Position numbers and translations under genes: made by a program. Under the pieces are notes generated by a model. The model did no database searches, was not told the origin of the DNA, and saw only the letters and a list, made by a program, of their open reading frames with translations. 59,170 nt of DNA from Candidatus Aenigmatarchaeota archaeon (lineage in GTDB: Archaea; Aenigmatarchaeota; Aenigmatarchaeia; GW2011-AR5). The DNA lies in NCBI GenBank assembly GCA_016193585.1, contig JACPRW010000001.1:1-59170 (forward strand). Reading direction: 5' to 3'. Shown here piece after piece: positions 48,801 to 56,917 of this stretch (the stretch's first letter is position 1; every line of letters starts with the position of its first letter).

Positions 48801-51800
48801 ACTTGTTGATGTTGATGCATTCACGCCAGAGGTGGAGTTTGCGTGGAACCTGTAGCCGATTCTTGCAGTAACGTCAGTCGAGAGATTGTTTATGGTATAA
48901 TTGTACGCACTGGACGAATTAGTGGTGCTGTAGTTCACCCATGAGCCTGTGTAGTTGCTCTCAAAAAGCACCCTGCTTATTCCATTGCTGGCTGTCACCG
49001 TAACATTCAACCCGATGTCATCGTTGGCATCAGGCGATGAAGGCAATACCAGAAGGGAAGAGAATGAAGGCGTTGTTGTAGATACATTCACGTTCACCAT
49101 AACAGAACCCATTGCTGCCGGAAATATGCCTGTACCGTTGAATATGGCGGATATGTTCAGCGTAGCCGAAGAATAATCGGCAGGTACGGTGTACCGGAAA
49201 TCCAGCTTGCCGCTGGCTATGGCAGGGTCCCAGATGTAACCTCGCGCGTAGCCGGAACGGTCGTACTGGTAGAAGCTGCCGTCCGTTTCGTATGAAAGCC
49301 TGACCTGCGATATATTGGACGAGGGCCCTTCTATGTTGCCTGTCAATAGAAGCGTGTCGCCCCTGTTTGCATTCGCTTTGCTCGCGGCCAGGTTTATGAG
49401 AACGTTTTTCTGGAGCACGGCAACAGGCACGAATCTGTAGGAAATTGAATTCCCGCCTGCGTCGGTGGCATGTATCTTCAGGCTGACTTCTGATGCCTGG
49501 TTTGCTGGTACAGTACCGTTGTAAACGGTGGAGATGTTCGTGACATTCAGCGGCACCCATGCACTTCGGTCATAGCTGTAATAAACGCTCACTCCCGACA
49601 GGACGTTGTTGTCGGTTATGTTGAAGTCCACGTGAACCGTGCCATTTGCTGCAAAGAATTTCGATGCGTTGAGGCTCGCCACCCTTGGCGGGTTTGTATC
49701 CGTTGATGGAAGCGTGAAGTTTGCATCCACGTACGTTATGTTGTAAAGAGGGTAGGCAGTAGGCAGGGTTATGTTAACTGTATACGAGCCCGAGCCTACG
49801 AATTTTGAAACCGTATCCCAATTGCTGATGTTGTCAACAAGTGAGCCGCTCCTGTACATCAGGGTTTCGGCTCGCGGAAGATAGACTGTTCCCGAACTGC
49901 CGTCAGAAGAAGACCACGTAACGGTGGAATACTTTTTCATGTACGACTGGTTTGTTGTGCCGCGCAGCACATATTTGCTCAGCTGTATGGTTGTATTGGA
50001 GTTCTCGAAGAACGAAGGAAGATACGACGTCCCCAGGTAAACGTCACGGCTGTCGCCTGCCGCAAACCGTGCGCCATAAGGCCAGGTAAAGGACACAAGC
50101 GTGTCGTCTTCTTTCTGCCCTGTCATGGCGCCGAATTCGCTGCGCCAGTCTCCTCCAAGACTGCTGCTCTTGAGGTAATTCATGTACTGGTAATGCCAGA
50201 ATCCGTAGTTGTTGCCCATTACATACGTGGTTCTTTTCAGTGAAGCGGCCGTGCCTATCCATGCCGATATATCGAAAAACGAGTCCGGGGATATCCAGAA
50301 GAAGATGCTCGAAGAGCTGTCAAATGACGCGTTTATGGACGGGTCGTAGCCGGGGTAGTTATACGTGTAATTGAACACGCCGAAGTTGCTCAGGGAAAAG
50401 TTCAGGACATTCGGCGTGGAGTTCGTGACATTCGTGAGATTCCAGCCGACAAAATAGAGCTGGTCAGCTGCGGTGAACGTGTCATCGTTCCATCTGGAGC
50501 TGCTTTCGTACGAAGGTCTGGTGCGCCTGGGGTAGCCGATGTATGCAAACGACAGTGAAATGTTAGTCCCTCCCTTCCGGGTGTCGGATATCTGCAGTGT
50601 CCTGTTGCCTTCGAAAGACGAGCCCAGATACGTCATGCTTGTCGAAAGCCTGCTGCTTCCGGACCGCGCAACCGCGAGGTACTGCCATTTGTAAAGGGCA
50701 AGGACTCCGCCATCGAGACTTTGCCCGGCAGCCGTGAAATTATTCGCAGATGCGAGATTGAGCGTGATGGTCGTGTTGGAACCTACGGCTGCGCTGTCAT
50801 TTCCGACGAGAATATAGGTGGTGCCTGTCTGAACTGCGTCTCCGAGCGCCACAGCCGTGTAGTTCCCGGACGGGACAGTAAACGTGTACGTCCCGCCTGT
50901 AAATGACCAATAATAAGCCCACATGTAGTTAACCAGGTTGTCGTCAAACAGAAGTATGATTACGGGTCTCATTGGGGAAGTGCCGTTTTGTACCGTGACG
51001 GTCAGTTCTGTCAGGCGCACAAAAGCAAACGGCACACGATAGTTCTCCGTGCCCGATGTGATGTTCAGGTAACCGTAGAATGTGCCTCCGAGGCTTCCGC
51101 TATTTATGGACAGATTCACCGTTGCATTCTGCTGAGGTGCTATGGTGAGTGAAGAGACATTGGTTGTGGCTATGCTTCGCCACGTTGTGCCGTCGCTGAC
51201 ATTGGTTGCTGAAATGTTGAATGCCATGGCAGCGTTGTGAATGTTCTTGATAACAACCGCCTGGGATATGTTGCTCGCAGACACTTTTCCGAAGCTTACG
51301 ACAGCAGGAAACGCCAGCATCCTCGCGTTGCTTGCATTAAGGGCATTGACGCGGCCCGAGCCCTGGGCAAAGACGCTCTGGCCGAGGTCTTTTGTGGTGG
51401 TGACGAGTGCTGATTTCACCATAGCAGGAGACCAGCTCCTGTTCTTCTGGAACAGGAGCGCTGCAAGCCCTGCGACGTGTGGCGTAGCCATCGATGTGCC
51501 TGATATCGAGACGTGCCGCGTGTCTATGCACCGGTTCGTTGACCATGCAGAATCCCATTCAGCAGCGCATATGCTCACGCCAGGAGCCGCCACATCCGGC
51601 TTGAGGTTTTTATTTTTTGTCGGTCCCCGCGAGCTGAACGATGCCATGCTGTCGCTTTTGCTCGTTGCCGCTACCGTTATCGCCGTTAGTGCAGAGCCCG
51701 GGGTTCCCACAGCGCCTTCCGCAGAGCCGCTGTTGCCTGCAGCAACAACCGCCACAACTCCGCGCTCAACAGCGCGGTCGACGGCAAGCGAAAGCGCAGA

Positions 51801-52838
51801 GTTCTCATCGCCTGACCCGCCGAGGCTCATGCTGAGGATATCCAGATGATCAGCATAGTTGCCGTCGTTGTTCGGGTCACTTGCCCGCTCAACGCCGGAT
51901 ATGACCTGGGAAAACGTTCCTGAACCCCCTGCGTTAAGGACCTTGTAGGCGTAGATGGTTGCGTTCGGCGCAACGCCCTGCAGCGTTCCGTTCCCTGCGG
52001 CAGTTGCCGCGACATGCGTTCCATGGCCATGGTCATCAGCAGGATCGCTGTCTCCATTGACAAAATCGTATCCGCCTGCCACCTTGCATCCAGAGCCGTA
52101 GCATCCACCCAGATCAGGATGTGTATAGTCAACGCCGGTATCAATGATTGCTATGGTCACATTCGCGCCGGTGAGGTTCCTGCCGCTGCTGTCAGCAAGT
52201 CTCCAGGCGCTCGTTGCATTGATGAGCGGAACGCTGTCCGCGAGATTCGCATACACCTTACGGTCAAGTTCAACCCTCGCCACAGCACTGAGTGACGCAA
52301 GGCCTCCAATCATGTCATGGTCGACGCGGAACGCTACAGCATCGATTATTTTTAAATCCCGCATCGCGGGGACGTTTGCTGCAGCGGTTGTAAATGGCCG
52401 GTGCGGCAACCCAAGAAACGCTGCCACGTCATTTTTTGCCGACTCAAAGGTGCGGCCTGCCATGGATGACGAAGAAAGGTTGCCTGCACGCCCGTTGGCC
52501 GTTACATTGAGCGTAACAATAACAGGAATGGTGCCGTCGTGTGCATACCCCTCCTGCTCAAGAAGTGCCGTGTCGAAAAGGTCCGGGTCAGCTGCTGCAA
52601 CAGAGAATGTCGCCATGGTGCCGGGAAGGTTTGCAATGTCTATTACATGGTCTCCTTCATGAACCAGCGTGATGATGTCATCCGGACCGGCATCAACCGC
52701 AAAAGTCCTTGCACTTCCTGCGTCAGGGGCATCAAGCATAGTAAAGGGTGCAGGCTTGCTGTTGACAAGAATCTGCGCTGACGACAGGGACGCAAACAGC
52801 AGCAGTGCGGCTACCAGGACAGCCTTCCCCATGAGCAT
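45807..52838 (-). CDS. Giant surface-anchored subtilisin-like protein
   Basis: From ATG 52838 (signal MLMGKAVLVAALLLFASLSSA) the product is 2343 residues. A propeptide-like region is followed by an S8 protease domain with the intact triad: IIDTGVDYTHPD (Asp), DHGHGTHVA (His) and SGTSMATPH (Ser). About 1500 residues of Ig/fibronectin-like beta domains follow, rich in N-x-S/T sites, then a Cys-rich patch (SVACSSSDECNSGNCAADFDGSGGWC), a PGF-pre-PGF-like domain (VHFTFKKRVSDISAITVV...WLKVHGLDADSIALYRLSES), a disulfide patch (CGNGIAEQGEACDT) and a membrane anchor with basic tail (VYTIIGIVAAFAAMCAALMLLGRHHRKRTKK). The gene is 12% of the window. Confidence 0.93.
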   Translation of the reverse strand: MLMGKAVLVAALLLFASLSSAQILVNSKPAPFTMLDAPDAGSARTFAVDAGPDDIITLVHEGDHVIDIANLPGTMATFSVAAADPDLFDTALLEQEGYAHDGTIPVIVTLNVTANGRAGNLSSSSMAGRTFESAKNDVAAFLGLPHRPFTTAAANVPAMRDLKIIDAVAFRVDHDMIGGLASLSAVARVELDRKVYANLADSVPLINATSAWRLADSSGRNLTGANVTIAIIDTGVDYTHPDLGGCYGSGCKVAGGYDFVNGDSDPADDHGHGTHVAATAAGNGTLQGVAPNATIYAYKVLNAGGSGTFSQVISGVERASDPNNDGNYADHLDILSMSLGGSGDENSALSLAVDRAVERGVVAVVAAGNSGSAEGAVGTPGSALTAITVAATSKSDSMASFSSRGPTKNKNLKPDVAAPGVSICAAEWDSAWSTNRCIDTRHVSISGTSMATPHVAGLAALLFQKNRSWSPAMVKSALVTTTKDLGQSVFAQGSGRVNALNASNARMLAFPAVVSFGKVSASNISQAVVIKNIHNAAMAFNISATNVSDGTTWRSIATTNVSSLTIAPQQNATVNLSINSGSLGGTFYGYLNITSGTENYRVPFAFVRLTELTVTVQNGTSPMRPVIILLFDDNLVNYMWAYYWSFTGGTYTFTVPSGNYTAVALGDAVQTGTTYILVGNDSAAVGSNTTITLNLASANNFTAAGQSLDGGVLALYKWQYLAVARSGSSRLSTSMTYLGSSFEGNRTLQISDTRKGGTNISLSFAYIGYPRRTRPSYESSSRWNDDTFTAADQLYFVGWNLTNVTNSTPNVLNFSLSNFGVFNYTYNYPGYDPSINASFDSSSSIFFWISPDSFFDISAWIGTAASLKRTTYVMGNNYGFWHYQYMNYLKSSSLGGDWRSEFGAMTGQKEDDTLVSFTWPYGARFAAGDSRDVYLGTSYLPSFFENSNTTIQLSKYVLRGTTNQSYMKKYSTVTWSSSDGSSGTVYLPRAETLMYRSGSLVDNISNWDTVSKFVGSGSYTVNITLPTAYPLYNITYVDANFTLPSTDTNPPRVASLNASKFFAANGTVHVDFNITDNNVLSGVSVYYSYDRSAWVPLNVTNISTVYNGTVPANQASEVSLKIHATDAGGNSISYRFVPVAVLQKNVLINLAASKANANRGDTLLLTGNIEGPSSNISQVRLSYETDGSFYQYDRSGYARGYIWDPAIASGKLDFRYTVPADYSSATLNISAIFNGTGIFPAAMGSVMVNVNVSTTTPSFSSLLVLPSSPDANDDIGLNVTVTASNGISRVLFESNYTGSWVNYSTTNSSSAYNYTINNLSTDVTARIGYRFHANSTSGVNASTSTSSVVISAIPTSIAAGAALLNVNPAANNTLFCDYTENGNGDVLSATVLASIGGNNTMSYNASSGRYEVNYSSPSTGLKTWTCYASKGNFSSASTSHSFVVSEANAPSFNNVTQPGTVYNTDNLTLSALWTDSGGLDVIVFSSNHTGSWVNYTVRAGGTTIYNASYNVTSLTNRQVVGWRYTANDTSGNTNSLMAVQSFTVQNREPSITLHSNDNNKGFGETWSFVVNLSDADGDAFNASLYATPPSSTQQLIRSISTTNASVSFSTSFNRSYIGQSVINITVSDATSSNYTNFSVTVERDDVTVNVTLGTNQSVQRFGFNTLQLGILVFDTDKGAYVNDSARISWTKDGTVPYDDYADCVLTGGNCSVTLDPDHLVSVGEQSFMGSVLDNNTLYKPANSSQASFAVNGTLFTSVNGPYGPQEVNGTVTFNTTVTDDTSSLRQADEVFLEYKFSNAADWKVCAPAVAGENSEYICVLNTSSLALGFHDIRYTAQKENYTSFNTTVFHQFFVIKVMHYRQRANVTAFNMTRLRAENLNTTLDIVSRSNLSSMDVNLTFNTTNPLPTNLSVLELGKYLRINVSGELESNQSNLSYALIKINYTDEELNQTGAVESSLRIYKFNGTAWVVYDPPVGGVNETENYVWANVTSFSDFAVGGKKGNSVACSSSDECNSGNCAADFDGSGGWCAASGSCAHDYSIAYQHGTSVCDSSTLRSCSSGTWSSTACSSGCSNGACITATSAASSSSGTSGSSVFIADTEGKVSETSTVSGILAGTPVHFTFKKRVSDISAITVVTKDNFSSGTVTLTEVAAPHTPLDKFVYHYTDIALSLPNNSISEAVIRFTVPETWLKVHGLDADSIALYRLSESRWDALETKRTGENATGHEYKAVTPGFSVFAVAGSRPAQKTAACGNGIAEQGEACDTTVNASCTDFGFAAGTVQCTGCTFDTTQCTAVAPAPEAVTEEPRAQDSVYTIIGIVAAFAAMCAALMLLGRHHRKRTKK

Positions 52839-52902
52839 AGTTGTCCGCAGCCCTATATATAGCATGTGACATAAGTAATCAAACATATTATGATGTCACT
52901 GC

Positions 52903-52952
52903 TATATGCAGATGACATTGTTTTGTATAAAAACTAATGTCATCTACTATAT
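52903..52952. repeat. Single hairpin of the repeat family
   Basis: TATATGCAGATGACATTG pairs with AATGTCATCTACTATA, loop TTTTGTATAAAAAC. A related hairpin with GAAGACATC / ATGTCTTC is part of the composite at 41586-41735. It lies in the promoter area upstream of the giant surface protein gene. Confidence 0.7.
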
Positions 52953-53288
52953 AATTTTTATCTTGAATGCCCTGAAAACTGCCGCCTTCAGGCGGTTCAC
53001 GGTGAGCAATTACGGATACGTTGTAGTTGCGAAGAGTCGTCATGCCAAACAAAGAAGGGCTTGTCATGTTCACCTAAACATCAACGGCCGCAGCAATCTC
53101 AAGAACCAAAATCAAGCTGGAAACCTCACCCCTGATGCCACGGAAAAAGGATGCGGGGCAATCCACCACATGCATGTGTGGTCACCACGTGGATTTCATC
53201 ACCCGTTTTCTGAACGGTGATGCTGCATGACATGGCTCAAGAAACCCGCATCTTCAGATGCAGGCTGGTATAGGAACTATCGTCGAGC
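52953..53288. other. Gene-free region, possible remnant of an insertion element
   Basis: About 335 bases carry no supported gene. A perfect hairpin CCGCC TTCA GGCGG lies at 52981-52994. The rightward frame 52906-53220 contains NGRSNLKNQNQAGNLTPDATEKGCGAIHHMHVW-like composition (segments quoted only in part) that suggests a decayed coding piece, but no family is identifiable. GCATCTTCAGATGC near 53248 is another small palindrome. Confidence 0.35.
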
Positions 53289-53570
53289 TCAGAAATAATC
53301 CTTCCGGTAGCCAACTTTCTCAGGAGGGAAGTCCTCATCCTTCGGCTCCTTGAGCTTGATTTCTGGAGGCTTCTCGGGTATCTGCTCGAGCCGCTTCTGC
53401 TCGTAGTCGCCGAATTCCTCCTCGACAAGTTTTGACTGGTCGAAGGACAGCTGCTTGCGCACCGTGCCGAGCAGCGTCACGATCGTGCCTTCGAGCTTCT
53501 TGCTGCCTGCGTCCTCTGTCTTGAGGAACTTGAGTGTATCGAATATTTTCCTGAAATCTTGTTCTTCCAT
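53289..53570 (-). CDS. Small acidic/basic helical protein
   Basis: The 93-residue protein (MEEQDFRKIFDTLKFLKTED) is helical with a charged coiled-coil-like middle (RKQLSFDQSKLVEEEFGDYEQKRLEQI) and a Pro/Glu/Lys tail. ATG 53570 (MEE) is chosen over MLDKLWIA eight codons upstream because the next gene also begins MEE with the same pattern. It and 53674-53967 share opening (MEE..F), length, and helical character, so they could be diverged duplicates. Function unknown. Confidence 0.65.
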   Translation of the reverse strand: MEEQDFRKIFDTLKFLKTEDAGSKKLEGTIVTLLGTVRKQLSFDQSKLVEEEFGDYEQKRLEQIPEKPPEIKLKEPKDEDFPPEKVGYRKDYF

Positions 53571-53673
53571 AGCAATCCACAGCTTATCGAGCACTCAACT
53601 GCTTCTGCTTTGCTACTATTCGCCTGCGGGAGTTCTTAAGCATTGTGCCAGGAGAGAAGCTTTTTATAGTGGC

Positions 53674-53967
53674 TCAGAAGCCGAAACGACGGTCTTCCTC
53701 GCGGAGGAACTTGTTGAGAGCCTCCCGGTATTTTTCTTCCTCGATAATCGCCTCCTTGCGCTGGCTGTCCTGTTTCTCCTTTTCTCTCCTCGTCCGTTCG
53801 TAATGGGCGAATTCCCTCAGAATAAGTGTCCGCTGTTCCTGCGTGAGGTCGGCATCGAAACTGTCGATGACCCGTGCTATCGCCTTCGGGAGGCTGACGC
53901 CTTTCAGCTCCTCCTGCTCGAGCAGCTTGAGCACCTGTACCAGTAGTGAAAACCGCTCCTCCTCCAT
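53674..53967 (-). CDS. Small helical protein, possible paralogue of the next gene
   Basis: The 97-residue product (MEEERFSLLVQVLKLLEQEELKGVSLPKAIARVIDSFDADLTQEQRTLILREF) is fully helical with a highly charged C-terminal half (YERTRREKEKQDSQRKEAIIEEEKYREAL). No family is recognised. It is upstream of 53289-53570 in the same direction with ~100 bases between, so they are probably co-transcribed. Confidence 0.65.
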   Translation of the reverse strand: MEEERFSLLVQVLKLLEQEELKGVSLPKAIARVIDSFDADLTQEQRTLILREFAHYERTRREKEKQDSQRKEAIIEEEKYREALNKFLREEDRRFGF

Positions 53968-54120
53968 ACCAATCGCTCTTCCATGACCACCTATTTCTGT
54001 CTTCGCAAGCATAAAAGCGCAGCGTTCCGGAAGGGGCGGGAAAATTGTGGGAATAGGGTAATGGAACTACGGCAATTTCTCGCCGCAATCTTTATAGTCA
54101 CCGCATGACAAGTGAACTAT

Positions 54121-54519
54121 ATGCAGTCACTGTATCTGGTTGCTATCGCGGTTCTCGCGCTGGGGATGCTCTACGCCATAGGCGGATTTCTCGGCGATGT
54201 GGACACGCAGTGCGTCAGCATCGGCGGCTGCAAAGGCTGCTGGAAAACGGTCACTGCTACCGTCACGTCCGAGCTGTGCCCCGGCTCGACGCCGGCAAAG
54301 AACGAGACGTGCGCTGCCGAACCGTACCTCATGCAGAACAACGCCATCGTCGATGCGCTGACGTGCGCATGCAACCAGGCAGACGATGACGGCGCGTACC
54401 CCGACGCAGCGCACAACAAGCAGATTGAGGACGTGTACGCGACCTTCACCAAGTCGGCTGCGAAGGTGCAGGATATCTGCGGGCTCAGTTCCCCTCTGGT
54501 CAGGAGAGCATACGGATAG
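54121..54519 (+). CDS. Secreted/membrane Cys-rich protein (X)
   Basis: The 132-residue protein has an N-terminal hydrophobic helix (MQSLYLVAIAVLALGMLYAIGGFLG) followed by a Cys-rich extracellular domain (CVSIGGCKGCWKTVTATVTSELCPG...CAAEPYLM...TCACNQADDDG) and a helical C-terminus KQIEDVYATFTKSAAKVQDICGL. It immediately precedes the pilin-like gene. A frameshifted copy of its 3' end is found after that gene (55598-55752). Function unknown, possibly a pilin-associated subunit. Confidence 0.75.
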   Translation: MQSLYLVAIAVLALGMLYAIGGFLGDVDTQCVSIGGCKGCWKTVTATVTSELCPGSTPAKNETCAAEPYLMQNNAIVDALTCACNQADDDGAYPDAAHNKQIEDVYATFTKSAAKVQDICGLSSPLVRRAYG

Positions 54520-54527
54520 GTGGGCAC

Positions 54528-55592
54528 ATGCCCAAAGGCATCACACCGGTCATCGCGATAATCCTCCTGCTTCTCATATTAATAGTTCTTGTCGGGGTCG
54601 GTTTTCTGTTCTTGACAGGCACGTTCCATGAAACAGCCGCAGCCGGCGAGCAGCGGCTGACGCAGCGGATTGGCGTGCAGTTCAAAATCGAATCGGTTGC
54701 CGTCAACAGAATCTATGTCAGAAATTCCGGCACCGTTGCCATACCAAACGACTCATTGAGCATCTACCTTGACGGGAAAATGTTGGATTATTCGCTCAAT
54801 ACCCCTATACAGCCGGGAGAGCGCGCCGAAATCGTCATACCGTTGTACCTTCGGAACCAGCGGGGGAGTTCGCTGCAGGTGGTGAGCGGCACGGTTTCCG
54901 CTGCTGCGAACGTTGCCAGCACAGCATCGTGCAATGACATCAAATCTATGGGGCTGCCGGTCGCTGACGGTGTCTACAAGGTGCTGCAGGGAGCGCAGCT
55001 CGCTGACGTCTACTGCGACATGACAACAGCAGGAGGCGGCTGGACGCTCATCTTCCAGCGCCGCGGCGGCGAGGCGCTTGACAACACCGAGGCATGTGAA
55101 GCCGACCTGAACAGCTTCCTTCACGCGTCCTGTGGCTCGGCAGCAGTGCTGGGCTACGGTGATTCGTACAGCATGAACGTAGGTATGGCTCCACTGCACA
55201 GCGAATATCTGGCGGTGCAGTTCGATGACGGCATGGTCGTTGATGCGGACGATGCGTTCATCATCAGGACCGTGGTGAATATTTTCCCGGACAGCACCGG
55301 TGTCATCGAGCACATTCCTGTGGATGCGGTGTGCGACGTGAACAACGCCAATTGCGATACGACAGGCGTTACATTCAAATACACCGGCGACGGCTGGTTT
55401 TCGGACGCTGAATGCAGCGCAGGCTACAGTTCAGGTGCATACAAGGGCAACTACGGTTATTGCCAGAATGGGGTTGGAGGTCCGTACGTGGTAAACGGGC
55501 TTTTCGGCAACAGGAATGCTCACGGAGAAACGAAGCTCTGGAACCTTGACAGCGGCAGCGATACCTACTTGGAACGTGTGTTTGTGCGATAG
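54528..55592 (+). CDS. Archaeal pilin-like protein fused to a fibrinogen-type domain
   Basis: The N-terminus MPKGITPVIAIILLLLILIVLVGVGFLFLTG is a type IV pilin class III signal: basic residue then G before the hydrophobic stretch, cleaved by the prepilin peptidase. Residues ~40-125 form a beta domain (RIYVRNSGTVAIPNDSLSIYLDG). Residues ~130-230 match the fibrinogen C-terminal (FReD) signature: SCNDIKSMG, GVYKV, VYCDMTTAGGGWTLIFQRRGG, in which the VYCDM-GGGWT core is diagnostic. The rest lacks the full eukaryotic P-domain length. FReD domains bind sugars, so an adhesive pilin tip is a reasonable inference. The fusion of pilin and FReD is unusual. Confidence 0.85.
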   Translation: MPKGITPVIAIILLLLILIVLVGVGFLFLTGTFHETAAAGEQRLTQRIGVQFKIESVAVNRIYVRNSGTVAIPNDSLSIYLDGKMLDYSLNTPIQPGERAEIVIPLYLRNQRGSSLQVVSGTVSAAANVASTASCNDIKSMGLPVADGVYKVLQGAQLADVYCDMTTAGGGWTLIFQRRGGEALDNTEACEADLNSFLHASCGSAAVLGYGDSYSMNVGMAPLHSEYLAVQFDDGMVVDADDAFIIRTVVNIFPDSTGVIEHIPVDAVCDVNNANCDTTGVTFKYTGDGWFSDAECSAGYSSGAYKGNYGYCQNGVGGPYVVNGLFGNRNAHGETKLWNLDSGSDTYLERVFVR

Positions 55593-55597
55593 GTTTC

Positions 55598-55752
55598 ATG
55601 CGCATGCGAAAAGCAGAGGCGAACGGCGAATACCCCGAGCAGTGCCCAATAAGGATATCGAGGAAGTATTCTCGACGTTCACGAAAGCGCAGGCGAAGGT
55701 GCAGGATATCTGCGGGCTCAATACGCCGCTCGTCAGGCACATGTACGGATGA
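55598..55752 (+). pseudogene. Frameshifted copy of the 3' end of gene X (54121-54519)
   Basis: The last ~50 codons match gene X: VFSTFTKAQAKVQDICGLNTPLVRHMYG versus VYATFTKSAAKVQDICGLSSPLVRRAYG. DNA upstream (TGCGCATGC..., TACCCCGA) also aligns but is two bases shorter, so the frame is broken. It flanks the pilin-FReD gene on the other side from the intact gene X, giving the gene direct-repeat flanks of host 3'-end sequence. Confidence 0.75.
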
Positions 55753-55816
55753 GCGGGGTGCGGGTGGTGTTGAAGCGCGTTGAGGTAAAGCATTTATGGC
55801 ATGGTGACGCTGATGC

Positions 55817-56272
55817 ATGACTATGTACAATATTTCCACCCGAGACAAGACTTGTAAATATTTTCATAGATTACAACAAGAAATTTGCCCCCACGTGGAA
55901 GAGATAGCAAATGAAATTTATGCGGGTCATTCTCTAAAAGAAATTCTGGACGAATATGAACTGATGTACAAGGAGGTGCTTACATTTCACCTGCGCCGCC
56001 CCTACACGAATCGCTTGACCGCTTCCTTGACCTGCGGCCGTTCCATGACGCTGAACGCGCCTCCTTCCACGATGCCGACCTCGACTGCGCGGGCTGCCAG
56101 CTTCTTTTCTCCTGTCTTGAGCGCCCTGAGCGCAACGTCGAGCGCCTTCTCCTTGGAGAGGTCGTCCTTGTATTCGTCGATGAGCACTTTCCTCGCTTCC
56201 TTGGCTCCTCTGCCGACGGCATGCGCCCTCCACTGGCGTATCGTACCCGAAGGGTCGGTCTCGTACAGGTGA
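55817..56272 (+). CDS. Short AT-rich ORF, 3' end antisense to psmA
   Basis: The first ~57 codons are AT-rich and protein-like (MTMYNISTRDKTCKYFHRLQQEICPHVEEIANEIYAGHSLKEILDEYELMYKEVL), with the look of a small helical domain. From about 55990 the frame runs antisense to psmA in GC-rich sequence, and that part looks non-genuine. It may be a gene whose 3' end was lost. Function unknown. Confidence 0.35.
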   Translation: MTMYNISTRDKTCKYFHRLQQEICPHVEEIANEIYAGHSLKEILDEYELMYKEVLTFHLRRPYTNRLTASLTCGRSMTLNAPPSTMPTSTARAASFFSPVLSALSATSSAFSLERSSLYSSMSTFLASLAPLPTACALHWRIVPEGSVSYR

Positions 56273-56712
56273 CCATTCGCATTCATGCCGGCTATCAGCA
56301 GGCTGACGCCGAACGGCCTGATGCCGCCGAGTTGCGTGAACCGCTGCTTGCGGTCCGAGATGTCGCGGACGAGCGCGCCGATCTCGATCGGTTCGCCGTA
56401 GGTGATTCTGTTCACCTGGCAGCGCACACGCGCGTAGTCAATCAGTACGCGGCAGTCTGCAAGGATGCCGCAGGAAGCGGACCCAATATGATTGTCGATT
56501 TTCGAAATCTTCTCGATGCTGTCAGGAACGAGCAGTTTCTGTATCGAGCGCGTCGCAGCGAGCACCACGCCGCCGCTGAACACGACACCTACCGAGGTCG
56601 TCGCTTTCTCCACAGCTTTGCGCGCATATTCAACCTGGTACATCCGTCCTTCAGGAGAAAAGACGACGATAGCGCGGTCGTAACCCATCTGTTTCATTGG
56701 CGGTATTTCCAT
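56002..56712 (-). CDS. psmA: 20S proteasome alpha subunit
   Basis: The 236-residue protein has YDRAIVVFSPEGRMYQVEYARKAVEKATTSVG at the N-terminus, the alpha-subunit signature, and KxxG repeats. AAGGTGGGG before ATG 56712 (MEIPPMKQM) fixes the start over a longer frame. Alpha rings gate the core particle. The beta subunit is not in this window. Confidence 0.95.
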   Translation of the reverse strand: MEIPPMKQMGYDRAIVVFSPEGRMYQVEYARKAVEKATTSVGVVFSGGVVLAATRSIQKLLVPDSIEKISKIDNHIGSASCGILADCRVLIDYARVRCQVNRITYGEPIEIGALVRDISDRKQRFTQLGGIRPFGVSLLIAGMNANGHLYETDPSGTIRQWRAHAVGRGAKEARKVLIDEYKDDLSKEKALDVALRALKTGEKKLAARAVEVGIVEGGAFSVMERPQVKEAVKRFV

Positions 56713-56917
56713 AATGCCCCACCTTTTCGTATGTACAGCCAAGGGAACGCTCAGCGGCTGATGAATGCCTTTCTCGCCGCCCCATTCCACGAGTGCTGAC
56801 AGAACGCCGGATTGCGGTGCACGAATGCACCCCACGGCTATTCTGAAGAAACGTGCACCCGCGGTGTGCGGATGCGATCTTCTGCCAGTATTTGGCAGCT
56901 TAGGTTTATAAAACTAT

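Noticed and set aside
52906-53220. 105-codon rightward frame as a transposase (IS200/605 type)
   Set aside because: Only composition and one hairpin suggest it; no catalytic motif or matching ends could be found.
53289-53967. Toxin-antitoxin pair
   Set aside because: Both proteins are helical and similar to each other; neither has a toxin motif.
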